From: Lotus japonicus
Lineage: Eukaryota > Streptophyta > Magnoliopsida > Fabales > Fabaceae
DNA length: 64,000 nt
Direction of reading: 5' to 3'
Assembly: GCF_012489685.1 (NCBI RefSeq)
Contig: NC_080043.1
Location: 38,083,127 to 38,147,126, forward strand
Shown piece after piece: positions 9,574 through 21,972 of this stretch. The notes beneath the pieces were generated by a model. That model saw only the letters and a list, made by a program, of their open reading frames with translations. It was not told the origin of the DNA and ran no database searches. The translations under genes were made by a program, and so were the position numbers. Each line of letters begins with the position of its first letter. Within the stretch, counting starts at the first letter, position 1.

Positions 9574-11468
9574 TCTATATATGTATATGTAAAGCACACT
9601 TGAGTTTTTGCATTAAATACATAAGCAAAACTCAAGTGTTGCATATTAAAAACATCCTAACAAAAAAATGTAATAAATATATTAAACAATAATAAAATTC
9701 AAATTGAAAAAATTTATATTGTCAAAAATATTAAACTATTTACATTAAATAACGACATTCATAAACTTAAAATTTACTTTAGTTTTTTATTTCACAAATA
9801 TTAATAATTAAATTCAATAAAAAAATAATATTTATTAACAAAAATTTAGATAAAAGGGTTTTAAAATTAAAAAACTATTTATAAATAAATGAGACTTGAT
9901 TTTTACATTAAATACATTAAACCATAAAACTCTCATACCTTTGTAATAATATATTAAAAAGATAATTAAAAACTGAAAAAAAATTGTATTGTCAAAACAT
10001 ATTCAACCACTTACATTAATTAACAAGATTCATCAACTTAAAATTTACTTAAAAAAACACTGAAATTATTTTAAGTTTTGCATTTGACAAATATTAAAAA
10101 TTAAAATTATTTAATGACAAATAATATGGATCAAATATTTTAAAATTGAAAAATGCCGCTAAAAGGTATTTAATTACTCGAGGAAGCATAATACAGAAAA
10201 ATAATAATAGCCAAAGTTGAATAATGTTATATATATGTAAAGCACACTTGAGTTTTTGCATTAAATACATAAGCAAAACTCAAGTGTTGTATATTAAAAA
10301 CATCCAAACAAAAAAATGTAATAAATATATTAAAAAATAATAAAATTAAAATTGAAAAAAATTTTATTGTCAAAAACTATTAAACTATTTACATTAAATA
10401 ACGACATTCATAAACTTAAAATTTACTTGAGTTTTTTATTTCACAAATATTAATAATTAAATTCAATAAAAAAATAATATTTATTAACAAAAATTTAGAT
10501 AAAATGGTTTTAAAATTAAAAAACTATTTATAAATAAATGAGACTTGAGTTTTACATTAAATACATTAAACCATAAAACTCTCATACCTTTGTAATAATA
10601 TATTAAAAAGATAATTAAAAACTGAAAAAAATTGTATTGTCAAAAAATATTCAACCACTTACATTAATTAATAACATTCATCAACTTAAAATTTACTTAA
10701 AAAAACACTGAAATTATTTTAAGTTTTGCATTTGACAAATATTAAAAATTAAAATTATTTAATAACAAATAATATGGATCAAATATTTTAAAATTGAAAA
10801 ATGCCGCTAAAAGGTATTTAATTACTCGAGGAAGCATAATAGAGATAAATAATAATAGCCAAAGTTGAATAATGTTTGTTGTGAGAGGCCTAACCTATCC
10901 ACTTAACGTGATCGTAGAGCCTCAAGGGATTAGTGTCATGGCTATCGGATGTGAGAAAACATTCGCAAACCAAATAAGTTGAAATAAACTAAATTCCTAA
11001 AGATAATGTTTTATGCAATTTTTGTCAGAATGATATTTAAGTTATCACTTATTATAATTCAAAAAGTTAAAATTAATTTATTCTTCTTGGTCTTGACATG
11101 TCACAGTAAATGACTTTCCAGGTAAAAAGTATAAAAATGATATCAAAACTTATTTCATGACTTTAAACACTTATTACTTAACATTTTTTACGTAATTTAA
11201 ATATTTTAAATAAACTTACTAATTTTTCATATTATTAAATAATTAAAAATTGTAATTGTTAAAATTATTTCTATGCTAATAATTAAATTTGAATAATATT
11301 AATTATTTATACAAAAAAACTATAATAATATTTATTGAAATGTCTTAACACAATTTTTTATATTTATAATAAAAAAAATTATTTTTATTTAGTTAAACTA
11401 TAATAATTTTTATATAATTTTAAAAATATTGTAGGTAAACCCGTACAACGCACGGGTATAATATCTAG
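9574..11468 (+). mobile_element. Non-autonomous Helitron, 1.9 kb
   Basis: The 5' end is TCTATATATG at 9574, preceded by A. The 3' end is the hairpin ACCCGT-acaacgc-ACGGGT (11439-11457), followed by ATAATAT and CTAG (11465-11468), then host T. This is the canonical Helitron design: 5'-TC, a 3' hairpin about 11 nt before CTRR, and insertion between A and T with no target duplication. There is no RepHel coding region, so it must have moved using a protein made elsewhere. The second assembly copy is at 27465-29362. Confidence 0.82.
9591..10875. repeat. Two tandem ~648-bp units inside the Helitron
   Basis: The stretch beginning AAAGCACACTTGAGTTTTTG at 9591 starts again at 10239. The second unit follows the first for its full length with scattered substitutions, and both end in GCCAAAGTTGAATAATG. 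It is an internal duplication of the 5' half of the element. Confidence 0.85.
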
Positions 11469-12966
11469 TATCTTGACATAAACCAATCCTATACTTAAAG
11501 TCTTAAACTATAGGAAAATTAACATGTCATATTTTGTTAGTTAAGCAATAGACAGCTGGTCTATTTCTTAGCTAAAAAGGATAAGAATGAGAAACCACTA
11601 CAATTGGAATGGTCATTACCTTTTCCTGATTGGTTAAAGCAAGAAACCCTTGGCTTGTTTATGTGACTGTTTCATCTAGTTTAACTTTGTGGAATCTACT
11701 ACCTTACAAATGAAGGATTGAATTTACTGTTCATGCACCATCTTTTTTTTTTGGAACGGGAGAGAGTACTGGGCTGAGCCTATCCACTACTATTCTTCAC
11801 CCAGTAAGTACTTCTGTTCTACCTTTTAGTCTATGTCGTACTCTGGGTTGTTCCCTCTGTAATCATCATCATCATCTTCCCCAGTAAGTACTCTCCCTAT
11901 TACCTATCACCTACCTATTTTCCCTCATAATCTATGTCGTACTCTTTGTTGTTCCCGCTGTATGCATCATCATCTTCCCCTCATCACTGCCTTTATCTGC
12001 CTATGCCATACTGCAGATGTACCTCCAACCTACAAATTCCAGCTGTCAGTTGCCTTAGATAGGTTCTGCATCTATACTCTGTGCTGTAATACTCGCTGGT
12101 GATTATACAGTTGTGTGCATCTATGTCCAATCTAGCCGTAAGGAAAGGCTTATAGGGCTTCATGGTGCTATAAATACCATAAGAAGAATAGGATTCAAAC
12201 ACGGTGACTGTTGTGTGTTTCTTTCCTTTCTCTTTGGTAAGCCATGATTCACATCTGTTTGTGTTTGTTTTGTAAGCATTAACTACATAGTCACCGCTGA
12301 AGCTGCCGTGGCGATTCGTCTAACCTTTCCCTCGCCGAAGCTCTTGAGGAACCGTTTCGTCTCTCAGCTCTCTGGTTTTGCTCATTCTGCAACCTGCGCT
12401 TTTTATCGTCCCCCTTTGCTGGGTTTCAGCTCCTAGGTATGACAAACACACCCACACTCTCTTTCTTATGGTTTTACCTCTCTTCAATTTCATCTTGAAT
12501 CATCTGGGTATGCCCAAAAATCTTTCCTTTTTTGGTGCTCTGTTGGTTGGTAGGTGAGGCAAATTGTTGCAATTACTCTTTCTTTTGGGGTTTATTGATG
12601 ATCACCCATCCCCATATGGGTATCTGGTTTGTTGTGAAATTTTGAATCTTTTCACTTTTTTCTTTTGGATGGATTGTGTTGGTGATTAGTTAGATTCAGA
12701 AATTGAGAAAGGCTTAGAAGAGGTTTATTTTTTCATTTTTTTGTTGATTGTGTTCTATTGGTTCACCTTGTGCGGAGATTCATTTTGGGTAATTGTATGG
12801 GATCTAACGTTGGTGATCCTGAATTTGGATTTGTGTTTTTTTGCAGATATATATATCGGTTGATGTGTACCTCCTAAAATCATCACTCATTTTACAAAAG
12901 GCTACTTACTCCTTTTGTTTCTGCCAAAATTACTTTTCCAATGTGGAAACTTGTAGAGTTTCAAAG
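11469..12966 (+). promoter_or_regulatory. Probable promoter and 5' exon of the GNAT gene, up to the element A insertion
   Basis: TATA-like CTATAAATAC lies at 12168-12177. A GC-richer patch follows with an open frame at 12308-12436 reading AIRLTFPSPKLLRNRFVSQL and on to GFSS: basic, Ser-rich, no acids, like a chloroplast transit peptide. It starts at GTG in a good context (GCCGTGGCG) with no ATG in frame, and runs into TAG just at a donor-like GTATGA (12437). A possible acceptor (TTGCAG, ending 12846) precedes a further stretch up to the element. This suits the 5' part of the acetyltransferase at 43394-44718, but the splicing is not resolved. Also repeated at 29363-30861. Confidence 0.45.
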
Positions 12967-14177
12967 TGAAGGTATGAAAAACGGTAGAAAGGGGGGGGGG
13001 GTTTGAATAACGTTTTCAGTACAAAACTACCACCTTAAAGATTTTGACAAATCTTTCGAGAACTTAAGTGCTAAAGATAAGAGATAGAAAAGCACACAAG
13101 GATTTTATCCTGGTTCACTTGATAAATCACTCAAGCTACTCCAGTCCACCCGTTAAGGTGATTTCTTCCTTCTTAGAATGAAGGCAATCCACTAATCAGG
13201 TAAGAGTTACAACTGCACTTGAAACCTACAAGTGACTAACAATTACACTGACTTAGCTCACACTAAGATTCACTCTCTTAGTCTTCTCTAGGATCCGATC
13301 AACCTTGATCTCCTAAAGGAACTAAACAAACTGTTTATCAAAGAATTGTTTACAAGAGATTTGCTTCTAAAAAGCTGATAGTAAACACAATGAATTTCAG
13401 ATGAAAGAAAGCTTAGAATATTTTGAATATGTCTTGCGCGTGTGTATTGCTTCTCGCCGCTTCTTTCAATCTTCAGCCTCTATATATACTCCAAGGATTA
13501 GGGTTGAGCGTTGCATGGGAAATGCTACCGTTGGAGGGCAGTTCTGGAAAATCCAGCTTCTGCTGTGGCTGAGAACGTTAGGTAGGTCGTCAGGAAGGTA
13601 CACTTGCTTTTGTACTTGGATAGCGACTTGACCTTTTAACCTAGGAGACTTCTGATCAGGGGAATACTTCATATTGGAACTTGTGAAGCCGGTTGATCAG
13701 AGTCAGAGGGAAAGCACAGATCCTCTGACCATTGTATCTTCTGATTCTGAACTCAGAGGGAAGAACATGGCCTTCAGAGTTTCTTGCTTCTGGACTTCAG
13801 AGTTTCCACTATTCAGCTTCTGGATCTTCAGAGTCTTCTACACCATCAGAACATCTGAACCTTCAGTGTTTCTTGGCTATCAGAACTTCTGGATCTTCAG
13901 AGCTTCTAGCGACTGAGTCCTCATCAGAGTTTGTATAGCTTCAGAACTTCTGAAGCTTTTCCACTGTTCATACTGAACATGGTGAATGCGAAAGCGTTGC
14001 TTGGGTTACCCTTTATACACAGTGCTTCTGATTTGTGTGAGATTGAGTTGAGGTCAGAGCCTGTAAATAGCACACTCAGAAAAACACGTTAGAGTACCAC
14101 AATTGTTCATATCAAAAGGTTAACTTGTAATCATCAAAACATAGAGTTGTACTACTAGATCAAAACTTGATCTTACA
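12967..14177 (-). repeat. Element A copy 1, sense 3' LTR (1,211 bp)
   Basis: In sense orientation it starts TGTAAGATCAAG at 14177 and ends ATACCTTCA at 12967. It is preceded on the left by CAAAG (12962-12966), the target duplication. A TATA-like TATATATA lies at about 13481. The short ORFs here are not genes. Confidence 0.9.
13937..13957. promoter_or_regulatory. U3 palindrome, element A copy 1
   Basis: AGCTTCAGAA, then C, then TTCTGAAGCT: a perfect 10-bp inverted repeat around one base, centred 230 nt inside the sense start of the LTR. Element B has a matching palindrome at almost the same offset (see 51317-51333). Confidence 0.7.
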
Positions 14178-14191
14178 ATCTCCCCCTTTTT
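14178..14191 (-). other. Polypurine tract, element A copy 1
   Basis: In sense orientation AAAAAGGGGGAGAT directly abuts the 3' LTR. This is the usual primer site for plus-strand DNA synthesis. Confidence 0.85.
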
Positions 14192-14982
14192 GATGATGAC
14201 AAAACTAAGATTTTTGATGAACAATTCTTAAACATTAAACTGAATTCACTCAGAGTTTAGAGATATAGAATAAGACTTATCCTGATGTGAATAGTTTATC
14301 TTGCTCATTCTGAATTCAAGTCACTGCTTGATTCTGAGCTTAGCTCCCCATGAATCTAATACTTGATGAAAACGTTAGTAAAGTCTAGATTCTGAGCTAA
14401 AACATATAAGAGTTCAGAGTGAAAAGCTTATGACATAGATGAAAAACGAATAATCAGAGCGCATAAGTGATCAGAGTCATGGACAAGGTATCAGAGTCTT
14501 GGGTATCAGAGTCAACTTAGAATCACTTCAGAAGAAGTGAAATGTATTCCTTGTATTTGCCCAGTGACACATCTATGGTCATGAAGGTGGAACTCTTAAA
14601 ATCTCCAAAAGAAAAATAAGTCACACTAACACATCTTACACATCAAAAACTGGGTGTACTCCCCCTTTTTGTCATAAGCAAAAAGCTTGGGGTGTGAAAA
14701 ACTCAGCTTGAAGTACAAGGTACTCCCCCTTAGAGAAGGTCTAAGTTTAAAAGAAAAAGAAAACGATGTAAGAATCAGAGTTAGGCGAAAATAAATAGAA
14801 GAGTTAATGCAAGGGATGAGCGTTTACCACCGGTCAAGTGAGTAAATAGAAGGGTCAGTTACCAAGAACTTAACCTCGAGAAACTGTAGGAACATTAACT
14901 TTCAGAGAGAAAGTGAAGCCTATAAAAAGCGTTGGAGAGAAAGGTAAGCTTCACACCTCGAATAATTTTCAGAAGAAAAAAA

Positions 14983-15375
14983 ATGGCATCATACAACGTA
15001 GCACTAGAAGAACTGAGGAAGAAGGCCTTTGAAGAGGACTTGTTCCTGAACATCAGGCATCCAGAGGGTGAAACTACCATCGCGGAGCTGACACGGACAC
15101 TGCTGGAAGAGGACCTGCGTCCAGAGTTGGAGAGGGACCTGAAGGAATTTCTTGCCTTCGTGGAGGAGGTGCAAGAACTCAGCCGGCTTGAACTCAAGCT
15201 GCTGGAAGAAAAAGAAATCTTGGAAGAGAAGCTCAGGACTTCAGAAGAGATTCTGGAGAAAGATGAGCTAGAGGTCAGACTCAACAACATCCAGCATGTA
15301 CTGGAGCGTCTGGAGAAGAATAGGTCAGAGCAGCGCCAGGAGTGCAGAAGAATGAGGAAGGATCCTCCATTCTAG
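14983..15375 (+). CDS. Antisense coiled-coil ORF of element A (copy 1), 130 aa
   Basis: Identical in layout to 32878-33270, where it is described. It reads against the host element, with TATAAAAAG at 14921-14929 and the ATG at 14983 in the context AAAAAATGG. Confidence 0.65.
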   Translation: MASYNVALEELRKKAFEEDLFLNIRHPEGETTIAELTRTLLEEDLRPELERDLKEFLAFVEEVQELSRLELKLLEEKEILEEKLRTSEEILEKDELEVRLNNIQHVLERLEKNRSEQRQECRRMRKDPPF

Positions 15376-15580
15376 AGTTATATGATGTAAAGAATGTGAT
15401 GCAAACATAGAACAATTATGAATAAAACAAGTTTTGCAAACATATGTGACACAAATATATATAGATATATGCATATAGAATCACAAACGAACAAATGAAA
15501 ATAAGTAAATAAAAAAGAAACAGAGTTTAACAAAAAGGAAAACAAAGTAAACGAAAGAAGAAAAAGAAGAGATCCTAAGA

Positions 15581-18429
15581 CTAAGGTTTGTCAGTGCGTC
15601 GCAGAAGTTCCATCATCATTTGCTTCATCTCAATCAGCATGGATTCATGAGTGTCAAGACGTTGTTCCATGATGTCGAGTCTGGATGAGCTTGTCTGAGT
15701 AGAGCTGGAAGGAATGTTCTGAGCAGCTTGAGGTTCTGGAATGGAAGCAGATGCAGCAGGAGTAAACATAACTGGTGCAAGTCGCTCTGCCTCAGCCTCA
15801 GCTTCAAGACGCTCTGCCTCAAGTCTGGCTTGTTCAGCCTGAGCTGCTGCTTGACGTGCAGCTTCTGCTGCTTGCTCTTTCTTTCGCTTGGCTTCTTCAA
15901 TAGCTTCAAGAAGCTTATTTCTCTGTTCTAGTTCATGAAGAGCCACCCGTCTAGCAAACCTTTGCTTGGCAGCCTCAATCCTCTGACTTCCCTCTGCATG
16001 CAGGAGCTGCAACATGATTGGAAACTGAGCCACTAGCCAAGTGCTCAAATTGTTCCACTCATCAGCCACATGTTCAGCATTCTCACTGAGATCAGTCTGA
16101 CCGTGCACATTGCGGAGCCTCAAGGAGGCTTCATGATAGAAAATATTGATGCACTCAGAGAGAGATGTGGGTTGGAGGTGAGTATAGGGAATGATGGAGA
16201 GGTTGGTTTCAGGAGAGGCTGGGTGATTGCTGCTATGAGCTTCAGAGGCCCCTTGTGGAGAACCAATGTTAATTATGGGAGCATTGGGTTCAGAGGTTCC
16301 ACGGTGAGGGTCTGAAGTTTCAACCAGAGGGTGAGGTGATCTAACCGAGGATTGGTTAGACACTGATTGTTCGGGTTCAGGGTCTGGTTGAATTGGCTCT
16401 TGTTGGTCAGGGACAGGGTGAGCTTGTTGAACTAGGGGGTCTGCCTCTTGGATAGGATTGGCCAAGATAGGTTCATCTGGGTCAACTAGACGTTCAGGTC
16501 TAGGGCCAGGATATTGCCTAGGGCTTGGACAGGTAAGGTAATATTCTTCCAAGGCAGATACCTTTTCTTTCCTAACCTCCATGAATTTTCTAATTGATTC
16601 AGAGGTATTGGAGGGAGGAGAGTCAATGACATTGATGGGGAAGGATACAGGGGTGAAGGCTGTTGAAGAGTCTGTATCCGTGGTTCTGGCAGCAGGACGT
16701 GCTGATGCTCTGGGAGCAGAGTGATCAGACGTTCTGGGTTGTGGTTCTGTTTAGTTGGGCTCGGGTTGGTCATGGATGATGGGTTCAGAAGGTAATGGGT
16801 CGTATGGAATGGTAAGGAGAGAGGTTGGATCTTCTGACCTAGAGGTTTGGGTCTGAAGCAAATTCCAGAGAGGTGCTTCAGTAGGAGAAGGTTGAAAGAA
16901 GGAAGATCTTGGGGAATGTGGTGGAGTGGTGGTTTGTGCGGCTGGCTGGGATTCAGGAATAGGAGTGAGGGGATTTGAGGAGTGTTGAAGTAAGGCAGAA
17001 ATAGGAAGTGCATCAAATAAATTCAAATCATCATCAGAAGCAAGTGCAGGCTTACTTGAATGTGCTAATGATCGAGTCACTCTGGCAGGAGCTTCAGTCC
17101 TTCTGACCACTGCAGCAGCTGGTTCCACCCGAGTAGGCTTCACCACAATTCTGACCTTCTTCTGCTTCTTCTTTGGAGGACCATCCTCACTATCATCACC
17201 ATCATCATCATCAGGCTTGCTCTTCGGTTTCTTGACCAGAGGGACATCAGATTCCTCTGAGGATTCTTCCAGAACCATCTTCCTCTTGGTTTTCTTCTTG
17301 GGAGGAGAAGGAAACTCTGGTGCTGGTGGAAGTCTGCTGACAAAATCATCAAGGTCAATCTCGAATCCTTGAGCCCTGAGGTCTTCAACATAGCATCTGA
17401 TGGCGTCAGGATGGTCTGCTTGAGTCCACAGAGGGTAGTCATTCAGAGGCATTCTTCTTCCTCTGATCTCAGAAGATGTGTCTTCATGAGCAGGAGCAAT
17501 CTTCTTCTGGATTAAGCCCATTTTCTTCAGAGAGTTGGCAGTGAAGACATCACTGACAATTGTGCTCAAGTCCTCTGTGCAACCAGCATTGATCAAATCT
17601 TGCACCAAGTTGCTTTCAATGAGAAAGTCTGAGAGCAGTCTCCCAAAAGGGATATATTTGATTGCAGACTTGATGGAGGCGGTGGTGCGAGACTTCCGGA
17701 TGCATTCCTTCAAATAGGAGAACAGGAAGTAGGGAAGGCAGATCTTCTCCTTGTCTTGAATGAAAAACAGCATCGCCTTCTGGTTGAAGTTGATGTAATC
17801 TGGAGAACTACCCTTCGGTCTCTGATTGATGCAGTTGAGCAGGATCTTGTGCCAGATTCTCAGTTTGGGGTGAAGGTCCATCACTTGTAATTCGTCTTGC
17901 CCGGTTTGAAGGTGGTGTACAGGGCCTTGTTGACGATGTCCTTGGTGCTGGGTTTCAGCTTGGATTCCGTCAGTTGGAACCGATACCCATAAGCAGTTTC
18001 TGCTCCTAGCAGATTCACGAATGACTTCTCAGTGATGATGATCTTCCTGCCAAGAATGTGAGAGACCACCTGAGTGTCATCGCAGTCTGCGTGCTTCCAG
18101 AATTCCTTTACCAATTTCTCATACACCGGTCCTCGAAGTCGATTGAAGTAGTTTCCCCAACCTTGAGCTTGGACTTCAGGACGAAGATCAAACCCATTTG
18201 CAGCCAAGTTGTCGAGGTTGAATCTCCATTCTGCCAGGACTTGGAGTTCCTCAGGAGGAAATACACAGTGAACGGCACAGCCCCGTTCTGCAATAGGAAC
18301 AACCTGCTCTTGAGCTTGAACTTGTTCTTGTGCCGGGTTCTCAGAGCCTCGTTGACCCGTTGCCAAACCGACTACCATGTGAGGGAACTGAGGTGCATCT
18401 GCAGTAGATCTTCTGGTTTGTCTCACCAT
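15581..18429 (-). pseudogene. Extra post-pol ORF of element A (copy 1), broken
   Basis: Start at the ATG 18427-18429 (MVRQTRRSTADAP). A missing C near 17884 shifts the frame relative to copy 2. The in-frame TAA at 16751-16753 is shared by both copies. The domain description is under 33476-36325. Confidence 0.7.
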
Positions 18430-18895
18430 TTTGAAGAGGTTGAAGGTTTGAGGTAGAAGATGAAGTTTGAAGGATGAAGAGAGATCGAGAGAGAAATCAA
18501 GAAGGAGGCGGTTTTGAAAAGCAGAGAGTGCGAGAGTGAAAACCGGAAGTGAGAGAGAACGTGTGTGTATAGTGGGTTTTATCAAATAACCGTTGTTGAT
18601 TCAAAAAGCACTTTAAGATCAACGGTTGAAAATTAAAGATAGATAGTAACAGTAAAATACACAATCACACACAGGAGATAAGCATATCTACACGCAATCA
18701 TAACAGACTGTCACACGGGCACAAGGAACTATGCATCAGAAATTCTGACGCACGTGTTGTTGTCTCAGCTTCAGAGTCAGTACCAGTGGGCACACACACT
18801 CTGATTGAGTTACCTTCTAGACTAGACATCTTCTGATCAAGAAGTATCATAGTCAGAGGTTCTGATCCATCTTCACTCTGGACAAAAGTCCATGT

Positions 18896-21800
18896 TTAGA
18901 TTTTCAGAATAAAATTAAATCTATCTTCAGCTAAGGGCTTTGTAAAGATATCTGCCCATTGATGGTCAGTATCAACAAACTTCAGAAGAAGTACGCCCTT
19001 CTGTACATAATCTCTAATAAAATGATACTTTACCTCAATGTGCTTTGCCCTTGAATGCAAGATAGGATTCTTACTCAATGAGATTGCAGCAGTGTTATCA
19101 CAATAGATTGGGATATTGCTCTCAAGGATCTGATAATCCTCCAGCTGATGTTTCATCCAGAGCATCTGAGTGCTGCATATTGCTGCTGAGATATATTCTG
19201 CCTCTGCAGTTGATAGTGCAATGGTTGATTGCCTCTTGCTTGCCCATGAGACTAGATTGCTTCCCAGAAATTGACAATTTCCAGAAGTACTTTTTCTTCT
19301 GTTCTATCTCCAGCATAATCAGCATCACAATAACCTGAAAGCTTATACTCTGATGTTTTCTTATACATCAAGCCAAGGTTAGTGGTGCCTTTCAGATACC
19401 TTAGGATCCTCTTAACAGCAGTTAAGTGAGTTTCCCTTGGATCTGATTGGAAACGAGCACATAAATGAACACTAAATAATATGTCTGGCCTAGATGCAGT
19501 TAAGTATAGAAGTGAACCTATCATGCCACGATAGAGCTTCTGACATACTTTACCACTTTTATCTTCTTTTTCCAGAATGCATGTTGGATGCATTGGAGTC
19601 TTGGCCACTGTAGATTCCAGCATATTGAACTTCTTCAGAAGTTCTTTAGTGTACTTGCTCTGATGGATATATGTTCCTTCTGGTGTTTGATCAACTTGTA
19701 TTCCCAGAAAGTACTTTAATTCTCCCATCATACTCATCTCAAATTCAGCCTGCATCATCTCAGAAAATTCTTTGCATAGAGATTGATTAGCAGAACCAAA
19801 TATAATATCATCAACATAAATTTGCACAATTAAGATATCATCTTTATAAGTCTTGCAAAAGAGAGTTGTATCTACTTTACCCCTTACAAACTCATTCTCC
19901 AGAAGGAATGAGCTAAGTCTCTCATACCATGCTCTGGGAGCTTGCTTCAGACCGTAGAGTGATTTCTTCAATTTGAACACATGGTCTGGTTTCTTTTCAT
20001 CTTCAAAACCTGGGGGTTGATGAACATAGACTTCCTCTGAGATATAACCATTTAGGAAGGCACTCTTTACGTCCATCTGATGTAGAATTATGTTGTGATT
20101 TACTGAGAAAGAAATCAATAGTCTGATTGCCTCCAGTCTTGCTACTGGAGCAAATGTTTCAGTGTAGTCTATTCCTTCCTGCTGGCTGTAGCCTTGAGCA
20201 ACTAGCCTTGCCTTGTTTCTGACTACATCTCCTTTCTCATTTAGCTTGTTTCTGAATACCCATTTCGTTCCAATAACATGGACATTCTCAGGCTTCTTCA
20301 CTAAGCTCCAAACATCGTTCTTGGAGAATTGATTCAATTCTTCTTCCATGGCCAGAATCCAATCCTTGTCCTGAAGAGCTTCATCTATGGACTTGGGTTC
20401 AATTAAGGACACCAATCCTTTCAGACTCAGCAAGGTCTCTTCAGAGGGTCTGAAGGCAGATCTGGTTCTGACTGGTTCATCTTTGTTGCCCAGAATCAAT
20501 TCCTTAGGATGAGCTGCAGTGATTCTGCTCTTCTTCAGAGTTTGTGAGTTAGAGGGACCAGCTTCTTCCTCTGGTTCATCTTCCTCTGGCTCAACTTCCT
20601 CTGGAGCTTTGCCTTTGTCAGAAACATTAATGCTTAAATCTGCAAACTTTTCAACTAGCTTTGACTGGTCAGAGTCAAGCTTATCATCAAATCTAACATG
20701 AATAGATTCTTCAATAGTCTTAGCATCAGTATTATAAAATATAAAACCTTTAGATCTATCAGAATAACCAAGTAATAGACACTTAGAAGACTTAGCATCA
20801 AATTTATGCAATCTATCCTTAGTATTGAGAACATAACAAACACAGCCAAAAGGATGAAAATAAGAAATGTTGGGTTTTATGTTCTTCCACAATTCATAAG
20901 GAGTCTTATTCAGATTGGTCTCACAGAGATTCTGTTCTGAATGTAACATGCTGTATTTACTGCCTCTGCCCAAAAGTGCTTAGCCATGCCAGTTTCTTGG
21001 AGCATGGTTCTAGCCATCTCCTGAAGAGTTCTGTTCTTCCTCTCAACAACACCATTTTGTTGAGGAGTTCTGGGACAAGAGAAATCATGTGCAATTCCAT
21101 AGGAATCAAACAGACTCTCAAACTTGTCATTCTCAAACTCTCCACCATGGTCACTTCTGACACGCACAATTCTACAAGCCTTCTCGTTTTGCACTTGAGC
21201 AATGAAGGTAGAGAACACAGCATGAGACTCATCCTTGCAGGTTAGAAACTTTACCCATGTCCAGCGGCTATAGTCATCAACGATAACCATCCCATATCTC
21301 TTGCCACCTATAGACTCAGTTTTCACTGGTCCAAACAGGTCGATATGCAGAAGTTCTAACGGCCTTGAGGTTGAGACAACATTCTTTGCCTTGAAAGGGA
21401 CTTTTGTGAATTTGCCTTTCTGACATGCTTCACAAAGAGCGTCTGAAGCGAACTTCAGATTGGGTAAGCCCCTGACAGGTTTAGCTTGCTCAGCTGAGAA
21501 ATCTTTCTCATACTGGCATGCCCTAACCGTCTATGCCATACCCACTGCTCTTCATTAACAGACAGAAGGCACTTCACATTCTGAGCCTCCAACTCAGATA
21601 ATCTGATCTTATAAATGTTGTTCTTCCTCTTGCTGTTAAACAGAACAGAGCCATCGATCTGACTTACAGCCCGGCAGGACTTTTGATTGAATATAACATC
21701 ATAACCCTTGTCAGCTAATTGACTTATAGACAATAAGTTATGTGTTAAGCCGTCTACCAATAAAACATTATCAATGCATGGACTACTATCTACACAAATA

Positions 21801-21972
21801 GTACCAGTACAATAATTTTACCCTTTTCATTTCCTCCGAAGCCAACTTCGCCTCCAGGCTTAAGTTTCAACTCTCGGAACATACGCTTTTCTCCCGTCAT
21901 GTGACGCGAGCATCCACTGTCCAGATACCATGATTGGTGTTTCAGTGGAGCTATCAAGGATATCTGCAACAT
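18896..21972 (-). pseudogene. pol of element A (copy 1), multiply frameshifted
   Basis: Protease (DSGCSRHMTG), integrase, reverse transcriptase (YVDDIIFGS) and RNase H (ADIFTKPLAEDRF) are all recognisable but lie in several frames because of one-base indels absent from copy 2. The integrase deletion at about 21480 is shared with copy 2 and so is probably real. Confidence 0.8.

Noticed and set aside
13401..13938. Several 68-80-codon frames in the LTRs
   Set aside because: They recur in every LTR copy on both strands, overlap promoter sequence and show no protein features.
14895..15290. Ser-rich minus-strand frame of 131 codons in element A
   Set aside because: It is the mirror of the Glu/Leu-rich coiled-coil ORF on the other strand (TCT/TTC opposite AGA/GAA).
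16070..16315. Plus-strand frames opposite the extra ORF (also 17535-17717, 18058-18456)
   Set aside because: Shadows of the minus-strand coding region, with no independent start context or promoter.
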